NCBI RefSeq assembly: GCF_001428505.1
Contig: NZ_LMHU01000001.1
Span: 890,891 to 954,890 of the forward strand
DNA length: 64,000 nucleotides
Origin: Terrabacter sp. Root181
GTDB taxonomy: Bacteria; Actinomycetota; Actinomycetes; Actinomycetales; Dermatophilaceae
Reading direction: 5' to 3'
Shown here: piece by piece, positions 46,058 through 54,580 of the stretch
Position numbering within the stretch: the stretch's first letter is position 1
Layout: each line of letters opens with the position of its first letter
Notes under the pieces: model-generated
The model's input: the letters and a program-made list of their open reading frames with translations, nothing else
Databases searched by the model: none
Told to the model about the DNA's origin: nothing
Made by a program: the position numbers and the translations under genes

Positions 46058-46550
46058 GGGTGCTCACCCTTCCGTGGGGGGCGTAGGTGGACCGGAGCCG
46101 CGCGATGCCGTCGGCTGCCGCACGGCGTGCTGCCGCGGGCGTTCCGCCGACGATGCGGGCGACCTCGGGGTGGGGCAGCCCGGCGACGTGGTGGTAGGCC
46201 ACGCAGAGGCGCTGCTTCTCGGGGAGGGCGGCGACCGCCGTCCAGAGGTCCCCGTCGGGCAGGGCCTCCTCCGGCTGGTCGGCGCGAGGGGCTGTGGCAT
46301 CGGGCACCACCGCGACCGGCACGGCCCGACGGGCGCCGGCGCGGGCGACGTCGACGGCCTTGCGGTGCGCGATGGTGACGAGCCAGGCCCGGACGTTCGC
46401 GTCGTCGGGCAGGTCGGGCCAGGCCCGCAGGGCCGAGAGGAAGGTCTCGGACCATGCGTCGTCGGCCTCGGTCGGGCCGAGCACGGCGCGGCAGACGCGC
46501 AGCACCACGGCCCCGTGCTCGGTGACGGCCTGCTCGAACGGTCGCTTCAT
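46050..46550 (-). CDS. ECF-type RNA polymerase sigma factor
   Basis: A 166-residue sigma-70-family protein. Region 2 is RVCRAVLGPTEADDAWSETF, with RAWLVTIAHRKAVDVARAG, and region 4 is AALPEKQRLCVAYHHVAGLP then VARIVGGTPAAARRAAADGI. The recognition helix is unusual, with AAARRAAADG in place of the common GTVKSRLHRA pattern, so promoter recognition may differ. The ATG at 46550 is the first in frame. It is coupled to the downstream ogt gene, a pairing that suggests control of alkylation repair. Confidence 0.82.
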   Translation of the reverse strand: MKRPFEQAVTEHGAVVLRVCRAVLGPTEADDAWSETFLSALRAWPDLPDDANVRAWLVTIAHRKAVDVARAGARRAVPVAVVPDATAPRADQPEEALPDGDLWTAVAALPEKQRLCVAYHHVAGLPHPEVARIVGGTPAAARRAAADGIARLRSTYAPHGRVSTHV

Positions 46551-46616
46551 GCCCTGTAGACGCTCCGGCCTCCGGAAGTGTGAGGTCACCCAGTGTGACG
46601 GACGGGGCGGACCGCC

Positions 46617-46626
46617 CACTCGAGTG
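46617..46626. repeat. Single CACTCGAGTG palindrome
   Basis: A perfect copy of the palindrome seen in pairs at 44788 and 45393, here between the second alkyltransferase stop and the ECF sigma gene start. Confidence 0.6.
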
Positions 46627-46639
46627 CGGCTGGGCGCTG

Positions 46640-47152
46640 TCAGAAGAGGCGGCCGGAGGTGGCGGCGGGGGGCTCCTCGAGCGCGAGGAGGAAACGCTTG
46701 CGGTCCAGCCCACCGGCGTACCCCACGAGCGAACCGTCGGCGCCGATGACGCGGTGGCACGGGACGACGACGGCGATCGGGTTGCGGCCGTTGGCCGTGC
46801 CGACCGCCTGGGCGAGGTTGCGGTCGCCGAGCGCCCGCGCCAGGTCGCCGTAGCTGCGCGTCTCGCCGTAGGGGATCTCGCGCAGCAGCGCCCACACCTT
46901 CTGGTGGAAGGCGTCGCCCCGAGGTGCGAGCGGGAGGTCGAACTCGGTCAGCGCGCCGGTGAAGTACGCGGCGAGCTGCACGCCGGCGGCCGCGAACGGC
47001 TCGTCGGCCGGGTCGCCGACCTCGCCGAGGACCGCGGGGTCCTCGGGGCGGTACTTCGCGGCATCCATGAGCACGTGGGTGATGGCGCCCTCCTCGGCGA
47101 CGACGGTCAGCTCGCCGATGGGCGAGGGCAGGACGACGTGCGCGCGGCTCAT
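46640..47152 (-). CDS. Methylated-DNA-protein-cysteine methyltransferase (second copy)
   Basis: A 170-residue alkyltransferase, shorter at the N-terminus than the neighbouring one. The active site is VVVPCHRVIGADGSLVGYAG near residue 128-147, with REIPYGETRSYGDLARAL near 98. The two copies are only moderately alike outside the active site, so they are not a recent tandem duplication. The ATG overlaps the end of the CDF transporter gene (ATGA). Two alkyltransferases so close together may have different alkyl or substrate preferences. Confidence 0.88.
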   Translation of the reverse strand: MSRAHVVLPSPIGELTVVAEEGAITHVLMDAAKYRPEDPAVLGEVGDPADEPFAAAGVQLAAYFTGALTEFDLPLAPRGDAFHQKVWALLREIPYGETRSYGDLARALGDRNLAQAVGTANGRNPIAVVVPCHRVIGADGSLVGYAGGLDRKRFLLALEEPPAATSGRLF

Positions 47153-48180
47153 GCCGGGTCGTCGCGCCGCGGTGTCGACCCGTGCGCAGCGACGATGTCG
47201 TCGTGCGTCGGGATGGGGAACTCGGCCGCGTAGTCGCCGTAGGCCCGGGGGTCCTCGGAGGGCTCGAGGTGGCAGGTCAGGGCGATCTCGCCGAACTCGC
47301 GGTGCACGGCCTCCTCGACCTCCTCCATGAGGTCGTGCCCCTGCTGCACCGTCCACGCGCCGGGCACGAGGACGTGCACCTCGGCGAAGCGGTGGTGGCC
47401 CGAGACGCGGGTGCGCAGCGCGTGGAAGTGGACCTCGCGCGTGACGAAGCGCGCCAGGATCTCGGCGATCGCGCTGTTGTCCTCCTTGGGCATCGAGATG
47501 TCCATGAGGCCCTCGGTCGACTCGCGGATGAGCTTCCACCCGGTCCAGACGATGTTGATGCCGACGAGGAAGGCGATGACGGGGTCGAGACGGGCGATGC
47601 CGGTGAGGCCGACGAGGAGGACGCCGACGACGACGCCTGCGGACGTCCACACGTCGGTCATGAGGTGCTTGCCGTCCGCGGTGAGCGTGAGCGAGCGGTG
47701 CTGGCGCCCGGCGCGCAGCAGGACCACCGCGACGGCGCCGTTGACGGCCGACGCGACGACGGAGATGGCCAGGCCGATGCCGACGTTCTCGATCGGCTGC
47801 GGGTGCAGGAAGCGCTCGACCGCGGTGTACATGATCACGAGGGCGGCGACGAAGATCATCATCCCCTCGACCGCCGCCGAGAAGTACTCGGCCTTGGTGT
47901 GCCCGTAGTGGTGGTTCTTGTCGGCGGGCATCGCCGCGACCTTGAGCGCGATGAGCACGGCGACGGCGGCGACGAGGTTGACGACCGACTCGGCCGCGTC
48001 GGAGAGCAGGCCCACCGAGCCGGTGATGCGCCATGCGATGACCTTGAGCGTGATGGTGACGACCGCCGCAGCGATGGAGAGGTAGGCGAACCGGCTCAGG
48101 TCGCGGGTCTGGGGCGCACGACCGGATGACGCGGGCGCTTCGGGCTGGTCCGGCGCGGGACCCGGGATCGCTGACACCAC
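47149..48180 (-). CDS. Cation diffusion facilitator family transporter
   Basis: A 343-residue CDF metal exporter with six predicted helices. Metal-site residues appear in VGLLSDAAESVVNL near residue 55 and in KHLMTDVWTSAGVVVG near 175; KNHHYGHTKAEYFSAAVEG near 90 is the conserved loop between helices 2 and 3. The cytoplasmic C-terminal domain (VHFHALRTRVSGHHRFAEVH) has the His-rich dimer surface. Two adjacent GTG codons at 48180 and 48177 could start it; no ATG exists in frame upstream. It probably exports Zn, Fe or Mn. Confidence 0.85.
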   Translation of the reverse strand: MVSAIPGPAPDQPEAPASSGRAPQTRDLSRFAYLSIAAAVVTITLKVIAWRITGSVGLLSDAAESVVNLVAAVAVLIALKVAAMPADKNHHYGHTKAEYFSAAVEGMMIFVAALVIMYTAVERFLHPQPIENVGIGLAISVVASAVNGAVAVVLLRAGRQHRSLTLTADGKHLMTDVWTSAGVVVGVLLVGLTGIARLDPVIAFLVGINIVWTGWKLIRESTEGLMDISMPKEDNSAIAEILARFVTREVHFHALRTRVSGHHRFAEVHVLVPGAWTVQQGHDLMEEVEEAVHREFGEIALTCHLEPSEDPRAYGDYAAEFPIPTHDDIVAAHGSTPRRDDPA

Positions 48181-48312
48181 CCCAGTGTCGCAAACGCCAC
48201 CGACGCCGATGACCTGCGACTCCTCTGCGGACGCGGTGACCGCCTCTGGTGAGGATCGTCCGGGACCGGGTAGGGGGAGTGGTATCCGAGCGAAGGCGAA
48301 AGGAGCCCCGAC

Positions 48313-48507
48313 ATGGGTACCGAGGACAAGGCCAAGAACATGGGTGAAGACCTGAAGGGCAAGGCCAAGGAAGCCACCGGAAAGGTCACCGACAACGAGC
48401 GACTCGAGGCCGAGGGCAAGCGTGACCAGGCCTCGGCAGACCTCAAGCAGCGGGGCGAGCAGCTCAAGGACGCGGGCGACGACGTCAAGGACGCCTTCAA
48501 CCGCTGA
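48313..48507 (+). CDS. CsbD-family stress protein
   Basis: A 64-residue CsbD-like protein, a small hydrophilic stress-induced protein of unknown action. The family pattern is visible: KAKNMGEDLKGKAKEATGKV then a short repeat (LEAEGKRDQASADLKQRGEQ). In Bacillus its relative is controlled by sigma-B. AAAGGAG precedes the ATG, and a strong hairpin follows the stop. Confidence 0.9.
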   Translation: MGTEDKAKNMGEDLKGKAKEATGKVTDNERLEAEGKRDQASADLKQRGEQLKDAGDDVKDAFNR

Positions 48508-48521
48508 CCTTCCGGAGTGGG

Positions 48522-48551
48522 GTGGGCCGGTCCCGACGGGGACCGGCCCAC
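48522..48551 (+). terminator. Terminator after the CsbD gene
   Basis: A 13-bp perfect stem (48522-48534 and 48539-48551) with loop GACG begins 15 bases after the stop. Confidence 0.8.
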
Positions 48552-48568
48552 TGCCGTCCCCGGGCCCG

Positions 48569-48603
48569 TTCGACGCTCCCACCCGCACCGAGGGCGTATG
48601 CCG
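48569..48603 (+). repeat. Dispersed intergenic repeat, copy 4
   Basis: The 17-mer ACCGAGGGCGTATGCCG is at 48587-48603, with CGTTCGACGCTCCCACCCGC before it matching copy 1 with small gaps. It lies between CsbD and phosphoketolase. Confidence 0.72.
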
Positions 48604-48703
48604 TCCGGCCGGCTGGCCGGTTCAGGGACCTTCGTCCCCTTGTCAGCGGGGCGTCCGTCGGTGAGGCTCGACGGGACGATCTCTTCCCTCGAGAGGCCCT
48701 GCT

Positions 48704-51124
48704 GTGACGACATCGACGACCGCCACGACCACCGAGCCAGCCCCGATCGCGGTGCCGGCCCCGACCGCCGACGAGATCGCGTCGATGGACGCGTGGTGGC
48801 GGGCCGACAACTACCTGACGATCGGGCAGATCTACCTGCAGGACAACCCCCTGCTGCGGCGCCCGCTCGTGCCGGACGACATCAAGCCGCGGCTGCTCGG
48901 CCACTGGGGCACCAGCCCCGGGCTGTCGTTCGTCTACACCCACATGTCGAGGGTCATCCGCCACACCGGCCAGCAGACGATCTACCTCACGGGACCCGGC
49001 CACGGCGGCCCCGCCCTCGTTGCCGCGGGCTACCTCGAGGGCACGTACTCCGAGATCTACCCGGCCGTGACGTGCGACGAGGACGGCGTGAGGCGGCTCT
49101 TCCGCCAGTTCTCGGCACCCGGCGGCATCCCGAGCCACGTGTCCGTGACGACGCCGGGCTCGATCCACGAGGGCGGCGAGCTCGGCTACGTGCTCGTCCA
49201 CGCCTTCGGCGCCGTCATGGACAACCCCGACCTGCTGGCCCTCGCCGTCGTCGGTGACGGCGAGGCCGAGACCGGCCCGCTCGAGGGCTCGTGGAAGGGC
49301 ATCTCCTTCCTCAACCCGCGCCGCGACGGGGCGGTGCTGCCCGTGCTGCACCTCAACGGCCACAAGATCGCCGGCCCGACGGTGCTCGGCCGCAAGGACC
49401 CCGCGGAGGTGCGCAGCCTGCTCGAGGGCCACGGCTACGACGTGCTCGAGGTCGAGGGTGACGACGTGCCGGGCATGCACGAGCGCTTCGCGGAGACGCT
49501 GGCGACGGCATACGGCCGGATCCGCGCCATCCAGCAGGAGGCCCGCGCCGACGGGTGGGTCATGGGGGAGCGGCCGCGGTGGCCCCTGATCGTGCTGCGC
49601 ACGCCGAAGGGGTGGACCGGTCCCGAGGAGGTCGACGGGATCCCGGTGACCGGCTCGTGGCGCTCGCACCAGGTGCCGCTGTCCGGCGTCAAGGACAACC
49701 CCGAGCACCTCGCCGTCCTCGAGACATGGCTGCGCTCCTACCGGCCCGACGAGCTCTTCGACGCGTCGGGAAGGCCGACCGACCTCGTGCTGCAGGCCAA
49801 CCCGGAGGGCACCCTGCGGATGAGCGCCTCGCCGCACGCGAACGGCGGCGCGCTGACGACCGACCTCGACATCCCCGACTTCCGCGACTTCGCGCGCGAC
49901 GTGCCGACGCCCGCGACCGTCCGGGAGGAGTCCACGCGCGCCATCGGCGAGATGATGCGCGAGCTCTACGTCCGCAACCCGACGACCTTCCGCCTGTTCA
50001 GCCCCGACGAGACGAACAGCAACCGGGTCGGCGCCGTCTTCGACGTGTCAGACCGGATGACGGCCGAGCGGGTCACGGACGACGACCTCAAGCTCTCGCA
50101 CGAGGGCCGGGTCATGGAGGTGCTCTCCGAGCACTCGTGCCACGGCTGGCTTGAGGGCTACACGCTGACCGGTCGGCACGGCCTCTTCGCGACGTACGAG
50201 GCGTTCGCGATGGTGAGCGCCTCGATGACCGTGCAGCACAGCAAGTGGCTCCAGGAGGCCAACAAGCTCGACTGGCGGGCCGAGGTGCCGAGCCTCAACA
50301 TCCTGCTGACCTCGACGGCGTGGCGCAACGACCACAACGGCTTCTCGCACCAGGGCCCGGGACTCATCCAGACCGTCCTCAACGCGCGGGGCGACGTCTC
50401 GCGCATCTACCTGCCGCCGGACGCGAACTGCCTTCTGTCCGTTGCCGACCACTGTTTCAGGTCGAGGAACTACGTCAACCTCATCGTCATCGACAAGCAG
50501 CCCCAGCCGCAGTGGCTGACGATGGACGAGGCGATCGCGCACAGCGCGGCCGGCGCCGGCATCTGGGACTGGGCGGGCAGCGACGACGGCGACCGCGACC
50601 CCGACGTCGTGCTCGGCTGCGCGGGGGACGTCGTGACGATGGAGGTCGTCGCAGCGGCCCAGATCCTCAAGGAGAAGCTGCCGCAGCTGCGCGTCCGCGT
50701 CGTCAACGTCGTCGACCTCATGACACTGCCGCGGGCGCGCAGCCACCCCCACGGCATGGACGACGTGCGGTTCGGCGAGCTCTTCACCGACCACGTCGAC
50801 GTCGTCTTCGCCTTCCACGGCTACCCCGGGGCGATCCACCAGCTCGTCCATGGCCGACCCGACGCCGACCGCTTCCACGTGCGCGGGTTCAGCGAGGAGG
50901 GCACGACCACGACACCGTTCGACATGGTCGTGCGCAACGGCGTCGACCGCTACTCGCTCGTCATGGACGCCATCAACAACGCCGGTCGGCAGGTGCGCGG
51001 GTCGAGCGAGGTCAAGGCGTGGTGCGAGGCGCAGCTCGCGAAGCACCACGACTACATCGTCGAGCACCTCGAGGACATGCCGCAGGTGCGCGACTGGGTC
51101 ATGACGACCCCGCTCGAGGACTGA
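48704..51124 (+). CDS. xfp: Phosphoketolase (xylulose-5-phosphate/fructose-6-phosphate)
   Basis: An 806-residue thiamine-diphosphate enzyme that splits xylulose-5-P or fructose-6-P with phosphate into acetyl-P and a triose or tetrose phosphate. It has the family blocks LLGHWGTSPGLSFVYTHMSR near residue 65, TGPGHGGPALVAAGYLEGTY near 96, SIHEGGELGYVLVHAFGAVM near 153, and the TPP motif GDGEAETGPLEGSWKG near 185. The C-terminal half has TGRHGLFATYEAF near 490 and NDHNGFSHQGPGL near 546. GTG 48704 follows GAGAGG. Its stop is one base from the convergent deoR stop. Confidence 0.94.
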   Translation: MTTSTTATTTEPAPIAVPAPTADEIASMDAWWRADNYLTIGQIYLQDNPLLRRPLVPDDIKPRLLGHWGTSPGLSFVYTHMSRVIRHTGQQTIYLTGPGHGGPALVAAGYLEGTYSEIYPAVTCDEDGVRRLFRQFSAPGGIPSHVSVTTPGSIHEGGELGYVLVHAFGAVMDNPDLLALAVVGDGEAETGPLEGSWKGISFLNPRRDGAVLPVLHLNGHKIAGPTVLGRKDPAEVRSLLEGHGYDVLEVEGDDVPGMHERFAETLATAYGRIRAIQQEARADGWVMGERPRWPLIVLRTPKGWTGPEEVDGIPVTGSWRSHQVPLSGVKDNPEHLAVLETWLRSYRPDELFDASGRPTDLVLQANPEGTLRMSASPHANGGALTTDLDIPDFRDFARDVPTPATVREESTRAIGEMMRELYVRNPTTFRLFSPDETNSNRVGAVFDVSDRMTAERVTDDDLKLSHEGRVMEVLSEHSCHGWLEGYTLTGRHGLFATYEAFAMVSASMTVQHSKWLQEANKLDWRAEVPSLNILLTSTAWRNDHNGFSHQGPGLIQTVLNARGDVSRIYLPPDANCLLSVADHCFRSRNYVNLIVIDKQPQPQWLTMDEAIAHSAAGAGIWDWAGSDDGDRDPDVVLGCAGDVVTMEVVAAAQILKEKLPQLRVRVVNVVDLMTLPRARSHPHGMDDVRFGELFTDHVDVVFAFHGYPGAIHQLVHGRPDADRFHVRGFSEEGTTTTPFDMVVRNGVDRYSLVMDAINNAGRQVRGSSEVKAWCEAQLAKHHDYIVEHLEDMPQVRDWVMTTPLED

Positions 51125-51125
51125 C

Positions 51126-51923
51126 TCAGTCGCGGCGCGGTGCGATGACGACCTCGATGCCGTTGTCGCGGAAGGCCTGCAGCGCAAGGGGATCGGCAGA
51201 CTCGTCGGTGACGAGGGTCCACGTGCGCGGCATCACGGCCCACGCGTGGAAGGGTGACTGGCCGAGCTTGTCGGCGTGGGCGAGGACGTAGGTGTGCTCG
51301 GCCCGGCTCATCATGAGCTCCTTGAGCCGGGTCTGCTCGAGGTCGGCCTCGCAGATGCCGCGCTCGGCGTGCACGCTGTCGGCACCCATGAAAGCGCGGT
51401 CGAAGGAGAGCCGCTGCACGGCGGCCTCGGCGAGCGGCCCGACGAAGGCCTGGCTGAGCGGCCGCAGCCGGCCGCCGAGGGCGATGACGTCGATGCCGAC
51501 GCTGTCGGCGAGGGTGCCCATGGCGCTGATGCCGGCCGTGACGACGGTCAGCTCGGTCAGCTCGGGGGTCTTGGTGATGGCGTCGGCGAGCGCGCCCATC
51601 GTCGAGCCGGCATCGAGCAGCACGGTCTCACCGGGCTCGATCTGGTCGGCGGCCCAGCGCGCGATGTCGCGCTTGGCGGCGTGCGCCTCACCCAGCCGCT
51701 GGCGCAACGAGGCCTCGGGGTGGTGGGCGAGGCTCATGACGCCGCCGTAGGTGCGGGCCAGCTTGCCCTGCGCCGTCAGCTTGGCGAGGTCGCGGCGGAT
51801 CGTCGACGCGGTCACGCCGAGCTGGTCGGAGAGCTCCTCCACGCTCGCGAGCCCACTGGTGGTGGCGAGGCGGACGATCTCGCCCCGACGCGTCTGTGCG
51901 GTGTGCTTCGCCACGCTGGGCAC
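51126..51923 (-). CDS. DeoR/GlpR-family transcriptional regulator
   Basis: A 265-residue sugar-type repressor. The DeoR helix-turn-helix is at residues 12-60 (SVEELSDQLGVTASTIRRDL then LTAQGKLARTYGGV), and the phosphosugar-sensing domain follows with VLLDAGSTMGALADAI near 101 and FMGADSVHAERGI near 183. It is the last gene of the kinase-pdxA2-deoR operon (one base after pdxA2) and probably binds the palindrome at 54487-54503 in the divergent region, responding to a phosphorylated sugar acid. Starts at 51923 and 51914 are both possible. Confidence 0.88.
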   Translation of the reverse strand: MPSVAKHTAQTRRGEIVRLATTSGLASVEELSDQLGVTASTIRRDLAKLTAQGKLARTYGGVMSLAHHPEASLRQRLGEAHAAKRDIARWAADQIEPGETVLLDAGSTMGALADAITKTPELTELTVVTAGISAMGTLADSVGIDVIALGGRLRPLSQAFVGPLAEAAVQRLSFDRAFMGADSVHAERGICEADLEQTRLKELMMSRAEHTYVLAHADKLGQSPFHAWAVMPRTWTLVTDESADPLALQAFRDNGIEVVIAPRRD

Positions 51924-51924
51924 C

Positions 51925-52932
51925 CTAGGCGTCCACGGGCCGCGGCGCCATCTCCGCGCCCAGACGCAGCGCCTCGATCATCGAGCGGTGGTCGGCGATG
52001 CCAGTCCCGGCGATGTCGAAAGCCGTGCCGTGGTCGACGGACGTCCGGATGACGGGGAGGCCGATCGTGACGTTGACACCGGCCTCGAGGCCGAGCACCT
52101 TGACCGGACCGTGGCCCTGGTCGTGGTACATCGCGACGACGAGGTCGTAGTCGCCGCGGCCGGCGAGGAAGAAGAGGGTGTCGGCCGGCAGGGCGCCGTG
52201 GACGTCGATGCCGTCGGCCCGGCAGACCTCGACCGCGGGGTTGATCTTCGACGCCTCCTCGCCGTAGCCGAAGAGGCCGTTCTCGCCGGCGTGCGGGTTG
52301 ATGCCGCACACGCCGATCTTCGGGTTCGGGGTGCCGGCGTCGACGAGGGCCTTGTGGCCGCGGCGGATGACGCGCTCGACGAGCCCCGGCTCGATGCGGT
52401 TGACGGCGTCGATGAGGCCGATGTGGGTCGTCACGTGGATGACCTTGACCCGCTCGGTCGACAGCATCATCGAGACCTCGGGAGTGCCGGTGAGGTGGGC
52501 GAGCAGCTCGGTGTGCCCGGGGAAGACGTGGCCGCCGGCGTGCAGCGCCTCCTTGTTGAGCGGGGCCGTGCAGATCGCCTGGACCTTGCCCGCCATCGCG
52601 AGCTCGGAGGCGACCCGGATGTAGTGGTAGGCCGCATCGCCGGCGACGGCGGACAGCCGGCCGAACGGCAGGTCCTCGGGCAGCAGGGCGAGGTCGATGA
52701 CGTTGATGCGGCCGGGGATCTCGCTCGCCTCCTCGACGTCGTCGATCGTGACGATGTCGACGGGGACGCCCGCGATGTCGGCGGCCTGCTTGAGGCGCAT
52801 CGCGTCACCCACGACGACGACGCGCGCCATGGTGGCGACGTGCGGGTCGGCCAGGGCCTTGACGATGATCTCGGGGCCGATGCCGGCGCCGTCGCCCATG
52901 GTCACGGCGATGCGGGGAAGGGCGGCGCTCAT
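51925..52932 (-). CDS. pdxA2: PdxA2-like 4-phospho-sugar-acid 3-dehydrogenase
   Basis: A 335-residue protein of the PdxA family of metal- and NAD-dependent oxidative decarboxylases. TMGDGAGIGPEI opens the fold; metal and substrate residues appear in FPGHTELLAHL near 138, NPHAGENGLFGYGEEASKIN near 211 and AMYHDQGHGPVKVLGLE near 264. Here it overlaps a four-carbon-acid-sugar kinase gene (ATGA), the arrangement of PdxA2 in threonate/erythronate catabolism, where it oxidises the 4-phosphate product to dihydroxyacetone phosphate. A B6-biosynthesis role is unlikely in this context. Confidence 0.85.
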   Translation of the reverse strand: MSAALPRIAVTMGDGAGIGPEIIVKALADPHVATMARVVVVGDAMRLKQAADIAGVPVDIVTIDDVEEASEIPGRINVIDLALLPEDLPFGRLSAVAGDAAYHYIRVASELAMAGKVQAICTAPLNKEALHAGGHVFPGHTELLAHLTGTPEVSMMLSTERVKVIHVTTHIGLIDAVNRIEPGLVERVIRRGHKALVDAGTPNPKIGVCGINPHAGENGLFGYGEEASKINPAVEVCRADGIDVHGALPADTLFFLAGRGDYDLVVAMYHDQGHGPVKVLGLEAGVNVTIGLPVIRTSVDHGTAFDIAGTGIADHRSMIEALRLGAEMAPRPVDA

Positions 52933-54332
52933 GAGTTCTCCTCGGTGGTCGCGCCGGGGGTGGCGCGGGTTGCGGTGTGAGTTGGCGTGGTGTCGGGGGG
53001 TGCGGCGCCGAGCAGGTGCGTGGCGACGCGGGCGAGCGAGGTCGGGTCGCCGAAGCTGCCCGGGCGGGTGACGACGAGGCCCCCACCGGGAAGGCGGCTC
53101 ACGACGGTGCCGGTCTCGACCTCCTCGACGACCTCGAGGGAGTGCACGTCGAGCCGGTCGAGGACGGCACGGGCCGTCTCGCCGCCGGAGAGGAACACGC
53201 CGTCGTACTCGTCGAGCAGCGGCGCCACCGCGGTGGCGAGGGCCTCGGTCAGGGCACGCGACCGGGTCGGGTCGGCGGGGGCGGCCGGGTCGAGCGCCAC
53301 CACGACGACACTGCCGCGGCCTCGGGCGGCCAGCTCGGCGCGTACGACCCCGGGGTCGGCGAGCAGCCGGCCCGGCTGGACGAGGACCATGTGCGTGGTC
53401 CGCGCGGCACAGAGCTGCTCGAGCTGCGCCGAGACGCCGGGGGCGCGCGTGCCCAGCACGAAGAGCACGGACCGGACGGGCCCGACGGACGGTGCGGACC
53501 GCATCGCACCCGCCGTTTCGGCGCCGCGGCCCTCAAATGGTGCGTTGTCGGGCTCCGGGCCCGCAATTCGGGGGCCGCGGCGCTGCTCTGGCGGTAGGGC
53601 ACGCACGGCGGCGTCGGCCAGCGCTCCCGAGCCGACGAGGAGGGTGCCACGCCCACGGGCGGCGCTCGCGGCCACGGCGGCCGCGTGGACGACGTCGAGG
53701 TCGGCGTCGGTCACGGCGTCGCAGACGGCGACCAGTCCGGCGTCGGCGGCGGCCGCCAGAGCCTCGGCCACGGCCGCGACGCCACGGCTGACCACCGAGT
53801 GGGGCACGAGGACCGTCGCGAGCGGGTGCAGGGCTGTGGCCACCCGGTCGGGCGCCGCGGTCGCCTCGACGGCCCACAGGTCGGTGCGGTGCAGGGGCGT
53901 GCCACCGACGTGGAGCACGCCGTCGACCACGACCCGCTCGAGAGCCGGGTTGGCGACGGCGACGACCGGCGTGCGCTGCAGCTCCTCGGCCAGTGCGGAC
54001 ACCTCGGCGGCGACGTGTCCTCGCAGCAGCGAGTCGACCTTCTTGACGACGACGGGTGCGCCGGCGACGAGACCGGCGGCTGCGCGGACCGCGCCCTGGG
54101 CCTCCTGCTCGGTGAGTCGACGCGAGTCGGTGTCGACGGTGACCACCGCGAGGGGCTCGTCCTCGGTGCCGCCGGCGCCCGTGCAGGGTGCGTCAGGATG
54201 CACGATGGTGGCATCCGCGTCCCGGCCCGCCAGGACCACAATGCTGCGCGAAACACGCATAAGTGCGTGCGATGCGCACTCGGCGGCGCCGCTCAGGTCG
54301 TCAGCGACGATGCCCAGGGACGGTGCAGTCAT
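52929..54332 (-). CDS. Four-carbon acid sugar kinase family protein
   Basis: A 467-residue kinase of the DUF1537/OtnK family, which phosphorylates four-carbon sugar acids such as threonate or erythronate. LGIVADDLSGAAECASHALM is the substrate-binding start, KKVDSLLRGHVAAEVSAL near 97 is the conserved KxDSxLRG block, and the C-terminal nucleotide domain includes GVFLSGGETARAVLDRL near 385 and PGGGLVVTRPGSFGD near 420. The ATG at 54332 has GAGGAGGAG upstream. It heads the kinase-pdxA2-deoR operon. The exact acid (D-threonate, D- or L-erythronate, L-threonate) is open. Confidence 0.87.
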   Translation of the reverse strand: MTAPSLGIVADDLSGAAECASHALMRVSRSIVVLAGRDADATIVHPDAPCTGAGGTEDEPLAVVTVDTDSRRLTEQEAQGAVRAAAGLVAGAPVVVKKVDSLLRGHVAAEVSALAEELQRTPVVAVANPALERVVVDGVLHVGGTPLHRTDLWAVEATAAPDRVATALHPLATVLVPHSVVSRGVAAVAEALAAAADAGLVAVCDAVTDADLDVVHAAAVAASAARGRGTLLVGSGALADAAVRALPPEQRRGPRIAGPEPDNAPFEGRGAETAGAMRSAPSVGPVRSVLFVLGTRAPGVSAQLEQLCAARTTHMVLVQPGRLLADPGVVRAELAARGRGSVVVVALDPAAPADPTRSRALTEALATAVAPLLDEYDGVFLSGGETARAVLDRLDVHSLEVVEEVETGTVVSRLPGGGLVVTRPGSFGDPTSLARVATHLLGAAPPDTTPTHTATRATPGATTEENS

Positions 54333-54486
54333 GGTCTCCTCCTCACGGCGCTCAGGGCGTGTCTTGGGCTGTGCAGCAAGGAGATTGGCGTCCTTGCCGG
54401 TGGGGGCGAAGGGTTGGTCAGCGTGCTCCGGGAGTGCTCCGGACGGCATACGACCAACCGTCTCTTCACAAAAAACGCTACAGGTA

Positions 54487-54503
54487 TTGCGCGAATCGCG
54501 CAA
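54487..54503. promoter_or_regulatory. Palindromic operator in the sugar-acid divergent region
   Basis: TTGCGCGA-A-TCGCGCAA is a perfect 17-bp palindrome in the 248-bp region between the kinase and substrate-binding protein starts, 78 bases before the latter. An AT-rich run (CACAAAAAACG) lies just upstream of it, with TTCACA at 54465-54470 a possible -35. It is the best candidate site for the DeoR-family regulator. Confidence 0.6.
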
Positions 54504-54580
54504 CGGTGCGAAGGTGGTCCAACCCGAGGGGCGCATCGTGCGCCGCCGACGGGGAGGCCACCGCTCAACGAGGAGTCCCG

